Shown here: positions 28,387 through 37,726 of the stretch, piece after piece | Layout of the letters: every line of letters starts with the position of its first letter | How positions within the stretch are numbered: position 1 is the stretch's first letter | Notes under the pieces: model-generated | Told to the model about the DNA's origin: nothing | Database searches by the model: none | Seen by the model: only the letters and a program-made list of their open reading frames with translations | Assembly (NCBI RefSeq): GCF_915403165.1 | Contig: NZ_OU659204.1 | Coordinates: 2,666,001 to 2,730,000 of the forward strand | Origin: Providencia alcalifaciens | GTDB taxonomy: Bacteria; Pseudomonadota; Gammaproteobacteria; Enterobacterales; Enterobacteriaceae | Reading direction: 5' to 3' | Length of the DNA: 64,000 bases | Position numbers and translations under genes: made by a program

Positions 28387-28746
28387 ATGATGGTGGGTAA
28401 AAGAATATCTCGGGAAATCGTAACGATAGACAAAATGATAAAAATCTATGAAAAGGCGCACCCTGCTCCTGCAGACGCTCCTGAACATTACCAAACACTT
28501 TTTTCCTATGCGATTAAACGCCTAAAAAAATGCCGTTATGGTGAAGAGAAACCAGCCTGTAAACAGTGTCCTATACATTGCTATCAACCGAAGCAACGTG
28601 AGCAAATGAAAATTATTATGCGCTGGGCTGGACCAAAGATGCTTTATTGTCACCCCATCTTAGCAATCCGCCATCTTATTGATGATAAAAAACCAGTCCC
28701 CGAATTAACACCAAGAAAACGCACAACATCTAATAGGGGTGAATAA
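28387..28746 (+). CDS. ygbA: YgbA-like nitrosative-stress protein
   Basis: A 119-residue protein matching E. coli YgbA along most of its length. It has a GKRISREIVTI start, the cysteine cluster EEKPACKQCPIHCYQP (four Cys with preceding C in KKCRYG), and the MRWAGPKMLYCHP and IRHLIDDKKPVPE segments. The family is named after nitrous/nitric oxide-stimulated promoters. The Cys cluster suggests metal or cluster binding; YgbA has been linked to recovery of growth during nitrosative stress. An NsrR-type operator precedes it. Confidence 0.9.
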   Translation: MMVGKRISREIVTIDKMIKIYEKAHPAPADAPEHYQTLFSYAIKRLKKCRYGEEKPACKQCPIHCYQPKQREQMKIIMRWAGPKMLYCHPILAIRHLIDDKKPVPELTPRKRTTSNRGE

Positions 28747-29636
28747 CTCTGAGTGCAAAATATTTCACCAAACCAATAGTAGATAACACACCCGTAAAAA
28801 CTAAATATCCTATGTAAATGTTAAAGATATTTAACCACTAACTATTCGTCTAAATCTTCGATTTATTTTCATTATCCTATTGGTTTTTTGTCACTTTTTA
28901 AAACATCACTAATCCGACATTCAATTTCTGACAAACAAAGTCTATTTACTTAAACACATCATAAACATTCCCCTTTCCAAAAATGACGTTCTTATAAAAA
29001 TTAGTAACCAATAAAAATTAATAATCAAAAACCATGTTTATAAAAAACCAAAAAACCATAACCCAAACCTATACATGTTAAAAATGAGATTTAAATCTCA
29101 ATATTTAACTTAAATAAAGGATTTTGAGAAAAATAACAAATCTTAATGATTTAAAATATTAATTGATAATGAGACTAACTATAAAAAACATTAGATAAAT
29201 TTATTATTGATGCTTTTAACGAATGTATCCCAAATGATTTATATCGCTATTATTTATGATAAAACACAAATAATGACTACTTACCTTTAAAAGACAAAAA
29301 AACAACAAAAAAGCGTAAAAAAACATAAAATATTAAACCCTGCAAAATATATAAAAACCAGAATTTAAAACTATAGTTACCGGTAACCTTCAGAACAAAC
29401 GAGTGGAGCACTAAATGATTCACTCGAAATAACCGATGAATGCAAGCCAATACATCGTAAAAACCATATTTTGAAACATTTATTAATACTTTAATTTACG
29501 ATATGACATATAAAAAAACAGCTCATATAATTTTAATCATCAAAGTTATAGTGATTTTTTATATCAATAGGCGTTAAAAAATTGATATTTGATTTCAGCT
29601 ATTACTTAAAGAGCTAATTTTAATAAAGGTGCTACC
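28747..29636. other. 890-bp gene-free AT-rich region
   Basis: No ORF here has a ribosome site or recognisable product. The sequence is among the most AT-rich in the window, with many A tracts typical of H-NS-bound DNA. It contains a perfect 12-bp palindrome at 29376-29387 and a CGAGTG/CACTCG hairpin (29400-29405 with 29421-29426). It probably serves as the regulatory region for the AraC-family gene. Confidence 0.6.
29376..29387. promoter_or_regulatory. GntR-like palindrome GTTACCGGTAAC
   Basis: A perfect 12-bp palindrome within the gene desert. It equals the centre of the gluconate repressor (GntR) operator, TGTTACCGGTAACA, although the outermost bases differ. No gluconate gene is nearby. 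Confidence 0.45.
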
Positions 29637-30452
29637 ATGAACAGTAAATTAAGTCATCAGGTGATAAAAAAAGTACGCATAGATAAAAGTAACCCACATG
29701 CGATACTCGATTTAACCTCTAAGGGCCTTATCATCATAGAAAAAGGATCAATATTGCTGGAAACTCCAGCCGCAAATGAGAGCCTACATGAAGGTGATAT
29801 TCTCTACCATAAACAAGGGTCATACTCGTTTAAAACAGAAAATAATACATTAGATGGTGAATTCTTATGGATCTCATTAGATGATAAGTTTTTACGTGAG
29901 TATTTGTCTCATTACGGCTCTCAACTAAGTGAGATTGAGAGAACTGAAAATGCCGCTAATGACATCATCAAGTTTACAACAAGCCCATTAATTAATGAGC
30001 TAAAAAACAGCTTAGAACCATTTATTCAAACCCAATATCCTGAATTGATCCTTAAATTAAGGATTAATGAGCTACTCTTGTTACTGTCTTACAGTGAGCA
30101 AGGCGCAACCTTATTATCCAATTTACGACAACTCAGTAATCGCCAAGCTGAGCGTTTGCAGACCTTCATGGAAAATAATTATTTAAAAGAGTGGAAGTTA
30201 AATGAGTTTGCCAGAACATTTGGCATGGGCTTAACAACATTCAAAGAGCTATTTCATACTGTTTATGCAACATCACCACGTTCTTGGATCAGTGAGAAGC
30301 GCATCATGTATGCACATCAATTATTGATAAATACGTCGATGAGTATCGTGGAAGTATCTATGGAAGCTGGCTTTTCAAGTCAGTCATACTTTACTCAAAG
30401 CTATCATAGGCGCTTTGGTTATACCCCCAGTAGGTCGCGTAAAGCCGCCTAG
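29637..30452 (+). CDS. AraC-family activator, ExsA/VirF-like
   Basis: A 271-residue regulator. The N-terminal half is a cupin-like domain without a recognised ligand. The C-terminal AraC double HTH (about 170-268) has TTFKELFHTVYATSPRSWIS and AGFSSQSYFTQSYHRRFGYT. The DNA-binding half resembles ExsA and VirF, which activate type III secretion genes, and related fimbrial regulators. No secretion genes are in the window, so its targets are unknown. The gene and its 890-bp upstream region are AT-rich, suggesting acquisition. Confidence 0.82.
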   Translation: MNSKLSHQVIKKVRIDKSNPHAILDLTSKGLIIIEKGSILLETPAANESLHEGDILYHKQGSYSFKTENNTLDGEFLWISLDDKFLREYLSHYGSQLSEIERTENAANDIIKFTTSPLINELKNSLEPFIQTQYPELILKLRINELLLLLSYSEQGATLLSNLRQLSNRQAERLQTFMENNYLKEWKLNEFARTFGMGLTTFKELFHTVYATSPRSWISEKRIMYAHQLLINTSMSIVEVSMEAGFSSQSYFTQSYHRRFGYTPSRSRKAA

Positions 30453-30474
30453 TATCTTCCTCACGTTATATGCC

Positions 30475-30512
30475 CTGTCAGTATAGGATTCATGCCTTAG
30501 CTACACTGACAG
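30475..30512. terminator. Hairpin after the AraC-family gene
   Basis: CTGTCAGTATAG (30475-30486) pairs with CTACACTGACAG (30501-30512) at 11 of 12 positions. No T run follows, so termination activity is uncertain. Confidence 0.4.
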
Positions 30513-30547
30513 AAAGGCAACCCCGAAATAAATCATATCGTTGGAAA

Positions 30548-30576
30548 TAAAAAAAGAGCCTACTATTTTAGTAAGC
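30548..30576 (-). terminator. Terminator of the coiled-coil/FKBP-like gene
   Basis: On the minus strand GCTTACTA pairs with TAGTAGGC (one G-U) around three bases, then TCTTTTTTT follows. It is about 30 bp past the stop at 30605. Confidence 0.8.
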
Positions 30577-30604
30577 CCCTTATACCTATTTAGAACCTGG
30601 TTAA

Positions 30605-33600
30605 TCAGTTCGCTTGAATCACTTTCAAATCAATAATTGACATTGAATTTGGAGGTATTTCACCAGGAATACCTTCTGGGCCATAACCCCCTTCAGGTTC
30701 AATATAAATTTTGACCATTCCGCCTACACCAACTTTTTCTACGAAAGAGTTCATCGGTGGTGGAAGTTGATCATAAGGCAACACCATTGGATTTTTCTCT
30801 GTATGCATAACAGTCACCTTACCATCGGTGAGTTGCTCACGCATAATTAATGTGATTTTCTTATCTTTCACATTTGTAATTGGCGTACCTTTTTGTAAAA
30901 CCTTATAATAAGTGTAATTATCTAATTTACTGTATTTCTGCTGTTTTATATCCTGCAGGATTTTCTGATTCTGCTTTTCATTCTCTTTGGCAATAGTCGT
31001 ATTATCCGCAGATGGAATTTGGATAATCGTCGGCGTCTTACCTGTAGGTGTTTTTTTGCTCGCTCTTAATGCATCATTCTCTTCACGTAACTGAGTCACG
31101 CGCTGATTAAGATCCCTAATTTGCGTTTTCAGTCCCTCATCGGTTGAAAATGTTTTCAAGGATGCCAGCTCATCTTTTGCTTTATTTAAACTATCTTGAA
31201 TACTAGCAAGCTCCAGCTTAGATTTGTTATCCGCCGCTGTTTTTTCATCGAGCTGTTTCTTAAGTTGAAGCAATTCCTGATCTTTTTTCGATAGATTCTC
31301 TGCATTAAACTTTTCAGCATCTAACTTCAACGCATTCAGTTGTTTGTTCGCTTCTAGCAGCTTTTGCTCGATTTCAGCTTGCTGTTTGTTGCGATTGGCA
31401 ATGTCACTTTCAAGCTTAGCAATCAATGCTTCTTTTTCTTTGGTTTGTGACATCAACTGAGTATTTTGAGACTCTAGCTGCTGTTTATCAGACAGTTGCG
31501 CTTTTAACGAATCTTGAATGCTTTTATTCTCTACATCTAACTTTGTTAAAGCTTCTTCCCGGCCTTTAAGTAAGCTAATTTGCTTATGCAATTCTGCCGT
31601 TAATTCTTTGACTTGTAGGTCAGTATCTTTGCCTGCAAGTTCAGTCTGTTTTTCTAATTCAGTACGCAGTTTTTGTACTTCAGTATTTGCTTGTGCTAAC
31701 TGTTTTTTCGCATCTGCATAACTTTGCTCATTTGATGCTAGTAGCGCTTGTTGCTGGGTGTACTGATTTTGGCTATCCGCCAGTTGCTTAGCTATTTTTT
31801 CGTGAGCATTTTGCTGAGTAGCCTGTTGTTTCTTCGCTTCTGCTAACTCAACATCCAGCGCATTTTTTTGCACTAATTTAGCGGTTTGCTCAACTAATGT
31901 TGCTTGAATTTTATCGTTCTGCTGTGACTTCTCCGCGAGTTGAGTCAAGAGTTTCTGGTTTTGCTCAGATAAATCTTTAACTTGTTTGTCGCTAGCTTGA
32001 GCCATCAACGCTGCGTTATTTTCCAGCTGTTGCTTCACGTTTTGCAAGTCTGTACTAGCCTTAGCTAGCTGCTGCTTAGAGGTGGCCAATTCAGCTTCTA
32101 CCGCAGATTTTTGTTTTACTTTATCTGTCAGCTGCTGATTTTGTTGTTCAAGCTGCTTAACCGCGTCTTGCTGTTGTTTTAGCGCGGATTGGACATCATT
32201 TCTTTGTGCTTGAGCCAGCTTTAGCTCATCTTCACGCTGTTTCAGCAAGGCTTCTTGCTGTAATAAGTTAGCATTCACCGACTTCAACTGCTCATCCGTA
32301 TTGCCAGATGACTGCAATTGCTGCTTCGCGTCAGATTGCAGTTTGGCAATCTCGGCAGTTAATTGCTCGATACGCTGATGCGCATCCGTGACTTGCTTAT
32401 CTTTGTCGGTCAGCTGCTGCTTCATTTGCTCAGCCAATTGCTGATTCTGTTGTTCAAGCTGCTTAACCGCGTCTTGCTGTTGTTTTAGCGCGGATTGGAC
32501 ATCACTTTTTTGCGCTTGAGCCAGCTTTAGCTCATCTTCACGCTGTTTCAGCAAGGCTTCTTGCTGTAATAAATTGGCATTCACCGACTTCAACTGCTCA
32601 TCCGTATTGCCAGATGACTGCAATTGCTGCTTCGCGTCAGATTGCAGTTTGGCAATCTCGGCTGTTAATTGCTCGATACGCTGATGCGCATCCGTGACTT
32701 GCTTGTCTTTATCGGCAAGTTGTTTTTTCGCATTTGCCGCTTCAATCACGCCATCACTCAGCTGTTTTTCCAACTGCTTGATAGTGTCTAATGACTGATT
32801 ATTTTGTTTGGCAAGGTTATCCAGATTAGCTTGCTTTTCAGCTATCACTTTCTGCGATTTGGTTAATTCATTGTTCAGCTCATCGATAACAACTTTATTA
32901 TCAACGGATTTTACAACATTTTGTAATTGCTCAATTTGCAACTTACTTGCTGCGATGTCGTCACTGAGTTTAGCTATCGTCGTTTGCTTTTCAGTAATGA
33001 TGCGATTTAGTTCAGCAATGCTTTTATTGTAATTAGTCAGTTTAGTGACTAACTGACCATCAGTTAACAGCCTATTGTACGAAATTAGCTCACCAACACC
33101 TTGAGCAACGCCAAAGCGATACAGGTTCTTTAATTGCTGCTGCTCAATGAGTTTTGCCAACTGAGCCAGATTGACTGAGTTATCAGTCCCTGCTTTCTTC
33201 GTGAAACTCGAAGAATATAAGCCGAGAGGATCAATAATGACTTGGTATTTAGCAAAATCCTTCGCCAAATACTTAGGATTCCATTGATTGCCTTGTAGCA
33301 AATAGGAAGATGCAGGCTGGTAAGATTGAGACTCAGAAGGCAACGAACAGACGTCGATAACAGGCTGTATTTCTGTGCCTGCTACTTGGGCTGGTTCTGT
33401 TACTTGAACAGGTGTTTTAGGCTCAACAGGCGTTACTGGCGATGTTTTCGTACTTTGAGATTGAGATGACGTCACCGTATTCGATGATCGCTGAGCCACC
33501 TTTTTCTCTTTCGTATTCTTTGCTTTACCCGTCGTGGCTTGACGGTTTTCCTTCGGCAGAGGAACTGGCGAAAGAGTGGATAAGACATCATAACCTTGGG

Positions 33601-33784
33601 CTTGTGATTTAACACTCAGTGGTACTTCGACAGGTCGAGGCTTTGGCTTTTGACCTTCATTTTCAGATTGAAGGTAAGTATCAAAGTCATCGATGACATT
33701 ATTAAAACGCTCCGCGTAGGAAGCTGTTGAAAAACATGTCGAAAAAAGTGCCAGAGAGACACAAAGCCTTAGGTTAAGTCTCAT
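30605..33784 (-). CDS. Secreted coiled-coil protein with degenerate FKBP-like domain
   Basis: A 1059-residue protein I do not recognise as a named gene. It has a signal peptide (about 1-24, ending ASYA), then a low-complexity Pro/Thr/Ser/Lys-rich stretch to about 140. A small globular region follows at about 145-255, and a very long Gln/Lys/Glu-rich coiled coil runs from about 270 to 920. The final domain (about 941-1059) follows the FKBP-type prolyl isomerase pattern (YYKVLQKG, then GGYGPEGIPGEIPPNSMSII). The FKBP Tyr in GGYG remains, but the usual FDNS and VIPGW active-site segments are replaced, so catalysis is doubtful. A 306-bp internal duplication lengthens the coil. Its start overlaps the stop of the upstream lipoprotein gene by 4 bp. 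A periplasm-spanning tether or scaffold is my inference. Confidence 0.75.
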   Translation of the reverse strand: MRLNLRLCVSLALFSTCFSTASYAERFNNVIDDFDTYLQSENEGQKPKPRPVEVPLSVKSQAQGYDVLSTLSPVPLPKENRQATTGKAKNTKEKKVAQRSSNTVTSSQSQSTKTSPVTPVEPKTPVQVTEPAQVAGTEIQPVIDVCSLPSESQSYQPASSYLLQGNQWNPKYLAKDFAKYQVIIDPLGLYSSSFTKKAGTDNSVNLAQLAKLIEQQQLKNLYRFGVAQGVGELISYNRLLTDGQLVTKLTNYNKSIAELNRIITEKQTTIAKLSDDIAASKLQIEQLQNVVKSVDNKVVIDELNNELTKSQKVIAEKQANLDNLAKQNNQSLDTIKQLEKQLSDGVIEAANAKKQLADKDKQVTDAHQRIEQLTAEIAKLQSDAKQQLQSSGNTDEQLKSVNANLLQQEALLKQREDELKLAQAQKSDVQSALKQQQDAVKQLEQQNQQLAEQMKQQLTDKDKQVTDAHQRIEQLTAEIAKLQSDAKQQLQSSGNTDEQLKSVNANLLQQEALLKQREDELKLAQAQRNDVQSALKQQQDAVKQLEQQNQQLTDKVKQKSAVEAELATSKQQLAKASTDLQNVKQQLENNAALMAQASDKQVKDLSEQNQKLLTQLAEKSQQNDKIQATLVEQTAKLVQKNALDVELAEAKKQQATQQNAHEKIAKQLADSQNQYTQQQALLASNEQSYADAKKQLAQANTEVQKLRTELEKQTELAGKDTDLQVKELTAELHKQISLLKGREEALTKLDVENKSIQDSLKAQLSDKQQLESQNTQLMSQTKEKEALIAKLESDIANRNKQQAEIEQKLLEANKQLNALKLDAEKFNAENLSKKDQELLQLKKQLDEKTAADNKSKLELASIQDSLNKAKDELASLKTFSTDEGLKTQIRDLNQRVTQLREENDALRASKKTPTGKTPTIIQIPSADNTTIAKENEKQNQKILQDIKQQKYSKLDNYTYYKVLQKGTPITNVKDKKITLIMREQLTDGKVTVMHTEKNPMVLPYDQLPPPMNSFVEKVGVGGMVKIYIEPEGGYGPEGIPGEIPPNSMSIIDLKVIQAN
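32102..32713 (-). repeat. 306-bp tandem duplication inside the coiled-coil gene
   Basis: Residues 358-459 and 460 onward are near-identical copies starting DKDKQVTDAHQRIEQL; the second copy matches for about 92 residues before diverging. The DNA copies are offset by exactly 306 bp with only a few base differences, so the duplication is recent and keeps frame and heptad phase approximately. Confidence 0.9.
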
Positions 33785-34281
33785 AATCCATTAATTTTCT
33801 GCAAAGTTGATTCCGTTGATAGCACTGCGTTGTAACGCACCTTAGCACAAAGAACTTTTGTTTTAGATTCAATCGCCATTTGTAATAGCTCAATGGTATC
33901 TGGGCTAGCAGTTGCTTCGATTTGTTTGTACAGCTGATTAATTTCACTCACTTCTTTAAATGATCCTACCAGACGGTTGTAACTTTCTGGTGATAGCGTT
34001 TTCAGTGAACTGAGTTCTTTAATACACGTATTTAGTGGCGCAACACCTTGCTGTTCAACAGTATTTGGTGAACTTTTTAAAGCGTTATTTAAAACATTCT
34101 GAGATTCAGGATAAGAATCATCAGCCTTACTATTTTGCTGTGTATCATTCGTTGCTGCTGTGGTGGTTTGAGAATCAGCTGATGCCGTCTTTTGCGCATT
34201 TGGACCAGTGACACAGCCAGAAAGTAAAACTGTGCTTACCGCAAGCAAAGACGCGACATAAAATTTATTTTTTAAAAACAT
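33781..34281 (-). CDS. Putative lipoprotein coupled to the coiled-coil protein
   Basis: A 166-residue predicted lipoprotein. A signal peptide ends in the lipobox LLSGC, putting the lipidated Cys at position 22. A Thr/Ser/Asn/Gln-rich linker of about 55 residues follows, then a helical domain (about 80-166) with two further cysteines in NTCIKEL and KVLCAKV that could form a disulfide. No family recognised. The residue after Cys is Val, not Asp, so outer-membrane sorting is expected. Its stop overlaps the start of the 1059-residue protein gene (ATGA), implying coupled synthesis and a joint function. TAAGGT precedes its start. Confidence 0.75.
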   Translation of the reverse strand: MFLKNKFYVASLLAVSTVLLSGCVTGPNAQKTASADSQTTTAATNDTQQNSKADDSYPESQNVLNNALKSSPNTVEQQGVAPLNTCIKELSSLKTLSPESYNRLVGSFKEVSEINQLYKQIEATASPDTIELLQMAIESKTKVLCAKVRYNAVLSTESTLQKINGL

Positions 34282-34972
34282 ATATTTACCTTACCAGTAC
34301 TTTTCTTCGCTATTATTATGATGTCCTAGAAACCTAGTGTAAGCTAAAAACTCGCTATTTTCTATATAGCCGAATAGAGAAATAGAGACTTCTCATAAAT
34401 CTTATGCATTTTTATTTTGTGCCAATTTAGTTTTACAACCACGGAATTGTTATTTTAGTACATTAATACTCGTATCTCTCTAAATAAGAAATCGCATACT
34501 TGTGTTTATTGATTATTCTTGCACGTTAATTAACATCAAAAACACATTTTATTAGTAATAAATCAAAGTAAGCTTTGTTCGCTCATCTTATCTTTCAGGT
34601 TTTTATTAACTTAGGTTAATTAATCAAATTAAAACCATGACATTACAAACAGGTACATTTGCTCAGTCAAAAATTGAAAACACTCACATTTTGAAATATT
34701 ACAATGAAATGATAAAGATCACTCCGATGATAAAGATAGGTATTGAGTAAAATAAAATTCTACACTTATTAAAGCAGCCAATGAATAGCAGTTATCTTAA
34801 AAAGATATTGAGCTTAAATTAACGCATAACGTGATGTAACGCAGATTTTTATTTTTATACTGGAAAGGTACAACAAATTAATTGTGGGTTTGAATGAGGG
34901 AATTAAATAAAAATATCATGATTAATTGAGAAGATTCATGCCCAGCTATTAACTGGGCATGAAAAACAAAGC
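34282..34972. other. Intergenic region between lipoprotein gene and lysS
   Basis: This 690-bp stretch is AT-rich. It must contain the promoter for the lipoprotein operon at its left end and the lysS terminator-like hairpin at its right end. In between I found no supportable gene, repeat or RNA. Confidence 0.6.
34937..34961 (-). terminator. Hairpin downstream of lysS
   Basis: CATGCCCAG (34937-34945) pairs perfectly with CTGGGCATG (34953-34961), 12 bp past the lysS stop. The minus-strand tail is only moderately T-rich. Confidence 0.6.
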
Positions 34973-36490
34973 TTAAGCTTTGCTAGGACGTAATGCAGGG
35001 AATAGGATTACATCACGAATAGTATGGCTATTGGTAAATAGCATGACCATACGGTCAATACCAATACCTAAACCTGCTGTTGGTGGTAAACCGTGCTCTA
35101 ATGCAGTCACGTAATCTTCGTCGTAGAACATCGCTTCATCATCACCTTCGTCTTTTTGACGAACTTGCTCAGCAAAACGTTCTGCTTGGTCTTCTGCGTC
35201 ATTTAACTCAGAGAAACCGTTACCGATTTCACGGCCACCGATGAAGAATTCGAAGCGGTCTGTAATGAATGGATTGTCATCATTACGGCGCGCTAATGGA
35301 GAAACTTCAGCTGGGTATTCAGTAATAAAAGTCGGCTGAATTAAGTGGCTTTCAGCAACTTCTTCAAAGATTTCGCACTGAACACGACCTAGGCCCCAGC
35401 TCTTCTCAATCTTGATACCAATAGACTGAGCGATCGCAACCGCTTTATCCATATCATCCAGATCAGCAACATTAGTTTCTGGACGATATTTGCAGATAGC
35501 TTCTTTCATGGTCATTTTGGTAAATGGCTTACCAAAATCGAACTCTTGCTCACCATATTTAACAACGGTATTGCCTAATACTTTCTGCGTTAAGATACGG
35601 AACAAGTCTTCAGTCAGCACGATCAGGTCACGGTAATCGGCATACGCCATATACAGTTCCATCATCGTAAATTCTGGGTTATGACGTGGAGATAAACCTT
35701 CGTTACGGAAGTTACGGTTGATTTCGAATACACGTTCAAAACCACCTACAACTAAACGCTTCAGATACAGTTCTGGCGCAATACGCAGATACATATCGAT
35801 ATCTAACGCATTATGGTGAGTCACAAATGGACGCGCAGAAGCACCACCCGGAATGACTTGCATCATTGGGGTTTCTACTTCCATGAATCCATGCTCAACC
35901 ATGAAGTTACGAACTTCAGCTAAGATCTTAGAACGAATGATGAAAGTGTTGCGAGAGTCATCGTTAGCAATCAGGTCAAGGTAACGTTGACGATAACGAG
36001 TTTCTTGATCTGATAAACCGTGGAATTTGTCTGGTAATGGACGCAGAGCTTTAGTCAGCAAACGAACTTCATGACAGTGAACGGTCAATTCGCCTGTTTT
36101 AGTTTTAAATAAACGACCTTTAGCGCCTAAAATGTCACCTAAGTCCCATTTTTTAAACTGCTCGTTGTAGATGCCTTCTGGCAGATCATCACGTGAAACG
36201 TAAATCTGAATACGGCCGCCAACATCTTGCAATGTTGCAAATGACGCTTTACCCATGATACGACGAGTCATCATACGACCCGCGATAGTCACTTCAATAT
36301 TCAGGTCTTCCAGCTCTTCAGCTGATTTTTCACCAAATTCAGCGTGAAGCTTATCGGAGACATTTTCACGACGAAAATCATTTGGGAATGGAATACCCTG
36401 TTCGCGCAACGCAACCAGTTTTTCTTTACGGGCTTTGAGTTCGTTATTTAAATCGGGAGCTTGTTCTGCACCCTGTTGCTCTTGAGACAT
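34973..36490 (-). CDS. lysS: Lysyl-tRNA synthetase, class II
   Basis: A 505-residue class IIb synthetase. An N-terminal OB-fold anticodon-binding domain (about 60-150, with [15 protein letters not shown]) precedes the catalytic core with motif 2 [18 protein letters not shown] and motif 3 [14 protein letters not shown]. It charges tRNA-Lys. It follows prfB by 7 bp, the same prfB-lysS pair as in E. coli, and ends the recJ-prfB-lysS gene run. Confidence 0.96.
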   Translation of the reverse strand: MSQEQQGAEQAPDLNNELKARKEKLVALREQGIPFPNDFRRENVSDKLHAEFGEKSAEELEDLNIEVTIAGRMMTRRIMGKASFATLQDVGGRIQIYVSRDDLPEGIYNEQFKKWDLGDILGAKGRLFKTKTGELTVHCHEVRLLTKALRPLPDKFHGLSDQETRYRQRYLDLIANDDSRNTFIIRSKILAEVRNFMVEHGFMEVETPMMQVIPGGASARPFVTHHNALDIDMYLRIAPELYLKRLVVGGFERVFEINRNFRNEGLSPRHNPEFTMMELYMAYADYRDLIVLTEDLFRILTQKVLGNTVVKYGEQEFDFGKPFTKMTMKEAICKYRPETNVADLDDMDKAVAIAQSIGIKIEKSWGLGRVQCEIFEEVAESHLIQPTFITEYPAEVSPLARRNDDNPFITDRFEFFIGGREIGNGFSELNDAEDQAERFAEQVRQKDEGDDEAMFYDEDYVTALEHGLPPTAGLGIGIDRMVMLFTNSHTIRDVILFPALRPSKA

Positions 36491-36497
36491 TTTTTCC

Positions 36498-37599
36498 TCA
36501 CAGGCCAGCTTTTAAACTAGCTTCAATGAATTTATCCAAATCACCATCCAGCACGGCTTGCGTGTTACGCGTTTCCACACCAGTACGTAAGTCTTTAATG
36601 CGTGCATCATCAAGGACGTAAGAACGAATTTGGCTTCCCCAGCCAATGTCCGATTTATTCTCTTCCATCGCTTGCTTATCTGCGTTCTTCTTCTGCATTT
36701 CCAGTTCGTATAATTTCGCTTTTAACTGGCGCATGGCTTGATCTTTGTTTTTATGCTGTGAACGGTCGTTCTGGCACTGAGTCACAATGTTGGTCGGTAT
36801 ATGGGTAATACGTACCGCAGACTCAGTTTTGTTAACGTGCTGACCACCCGCACCCGAGGCACGGTATACGTCGATACGTAAATCAGCAGGGTTAATTTCG
36901 ATATCAATATCATCATCAACTTCAGGATAGATAAACGCTGAACTAAATGAAGTATGACGACGACCGCCGGAGTCAAATGGGCTTTTGCGCACTAAACGGT
37001 GAACACCCGTTTCTGTTCTTAACCAGCCATAGGCATAATCACCGATGATTTTAATTGTTGCAGATTTTAAACCCGCCACATCACCATCTGACTCTTCGAT
37101 AATTTCTGTTTTGAAGCCTTTTGACTCAGCCCAACGCAGGTACATACGCATGAGCATACTCGCCCAATCTTGCGCTTCTGTACCGCCAGAACCTGCTTGT
37201 AAGTCGATGTAGCAGTCAGCACTGTCATATTCACCGGAGAACATACGGCGGAATTCAAGCTGTTCTAACTTGCCTTGCAGTACTTCTAACTCAGCGCCCG
37301 CTTCGTTGAACGTTTCTTCGTCATCAGCTTCTATCGCTAATTCTAATAAACCTTCTACGTCTTCAATACCTTGGGTCAGTTGGTCAATTGTCTCAACAAT
37401 CGCCTCAAGGGAAGAGCGTTCTTTGCCAAGTGCTTGAGCGCGTTCGGGTTCATTCCAGACATCCGGCTGCTCAAGTTCTGCATTCACTTCTTCTAAGCGT
37501 TCTTTCTTGGCATCATAGTCAAAGATACCCCCTCAGAACCATTGTCCGTTCAGACAGGTCCTGAATTTTGCTTTTTACTGGGTTTATTTCAAACGTCAT
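36498..37599 (-). CDS. prfB: Peptide chain release factor 2 with programmed +1 frameshift
   Basis: RF2 is encoded in two frames: codons 1-26 from the ATG at 37599 down to CTT at 37524-37522, then TGA at 37521-37519. Ribosomes skip one base (37521) and resume with GAC at 37520, giving 366 residues. An AGGGGGTAT Shine-Dalgarno-like element sits just before the CTT-TGA-C slip site, the classic autoregulatory signal: low RF2 favours shifting. The stop-codon tripeptide SPF ([11 protein letters not shown]) and the GGQ motif (SGAGGQHVN) are present. RF2 reads UGA and UAA. Confidence 0.97.
37518..37535 (-). promoter_or_regulatory. RF2 recoding signal
   Basis: On the minus strand AGGGGGTATCTTTGAC contains the internal Shine-Dalgarno-like AGGGGG and the shift codon CTT followed by UGA-C. 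It is needed for full-length RF2. Confidence 0.95.
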
Positions 37600-37726
37600 T
37601 TTCACTATCTTATAGTTGATCAATAAAGATAAATATTTCCATTCACGAACCGTTTAGTATAACGGAATTCCTGTCAGGTTTATAGGGCATCAATCCTCTA
37701 TTTCTGAGCGAATATTTATCGTGATT

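Noticed and set aside
30605..33784. Tail fibre, antigen I/II or SMC-like ATPase
   Set aside because: There is a signal peptide and an FKBP-like C-terminus, and no Walker motifs or phage context.
34637..34750. 37-codon ORF in the intergenic region before lysS
   Set aside because: No ribosome binding site, no resemblance to known small proteins, and AT-rich composition in which short ORFs arise by chance.
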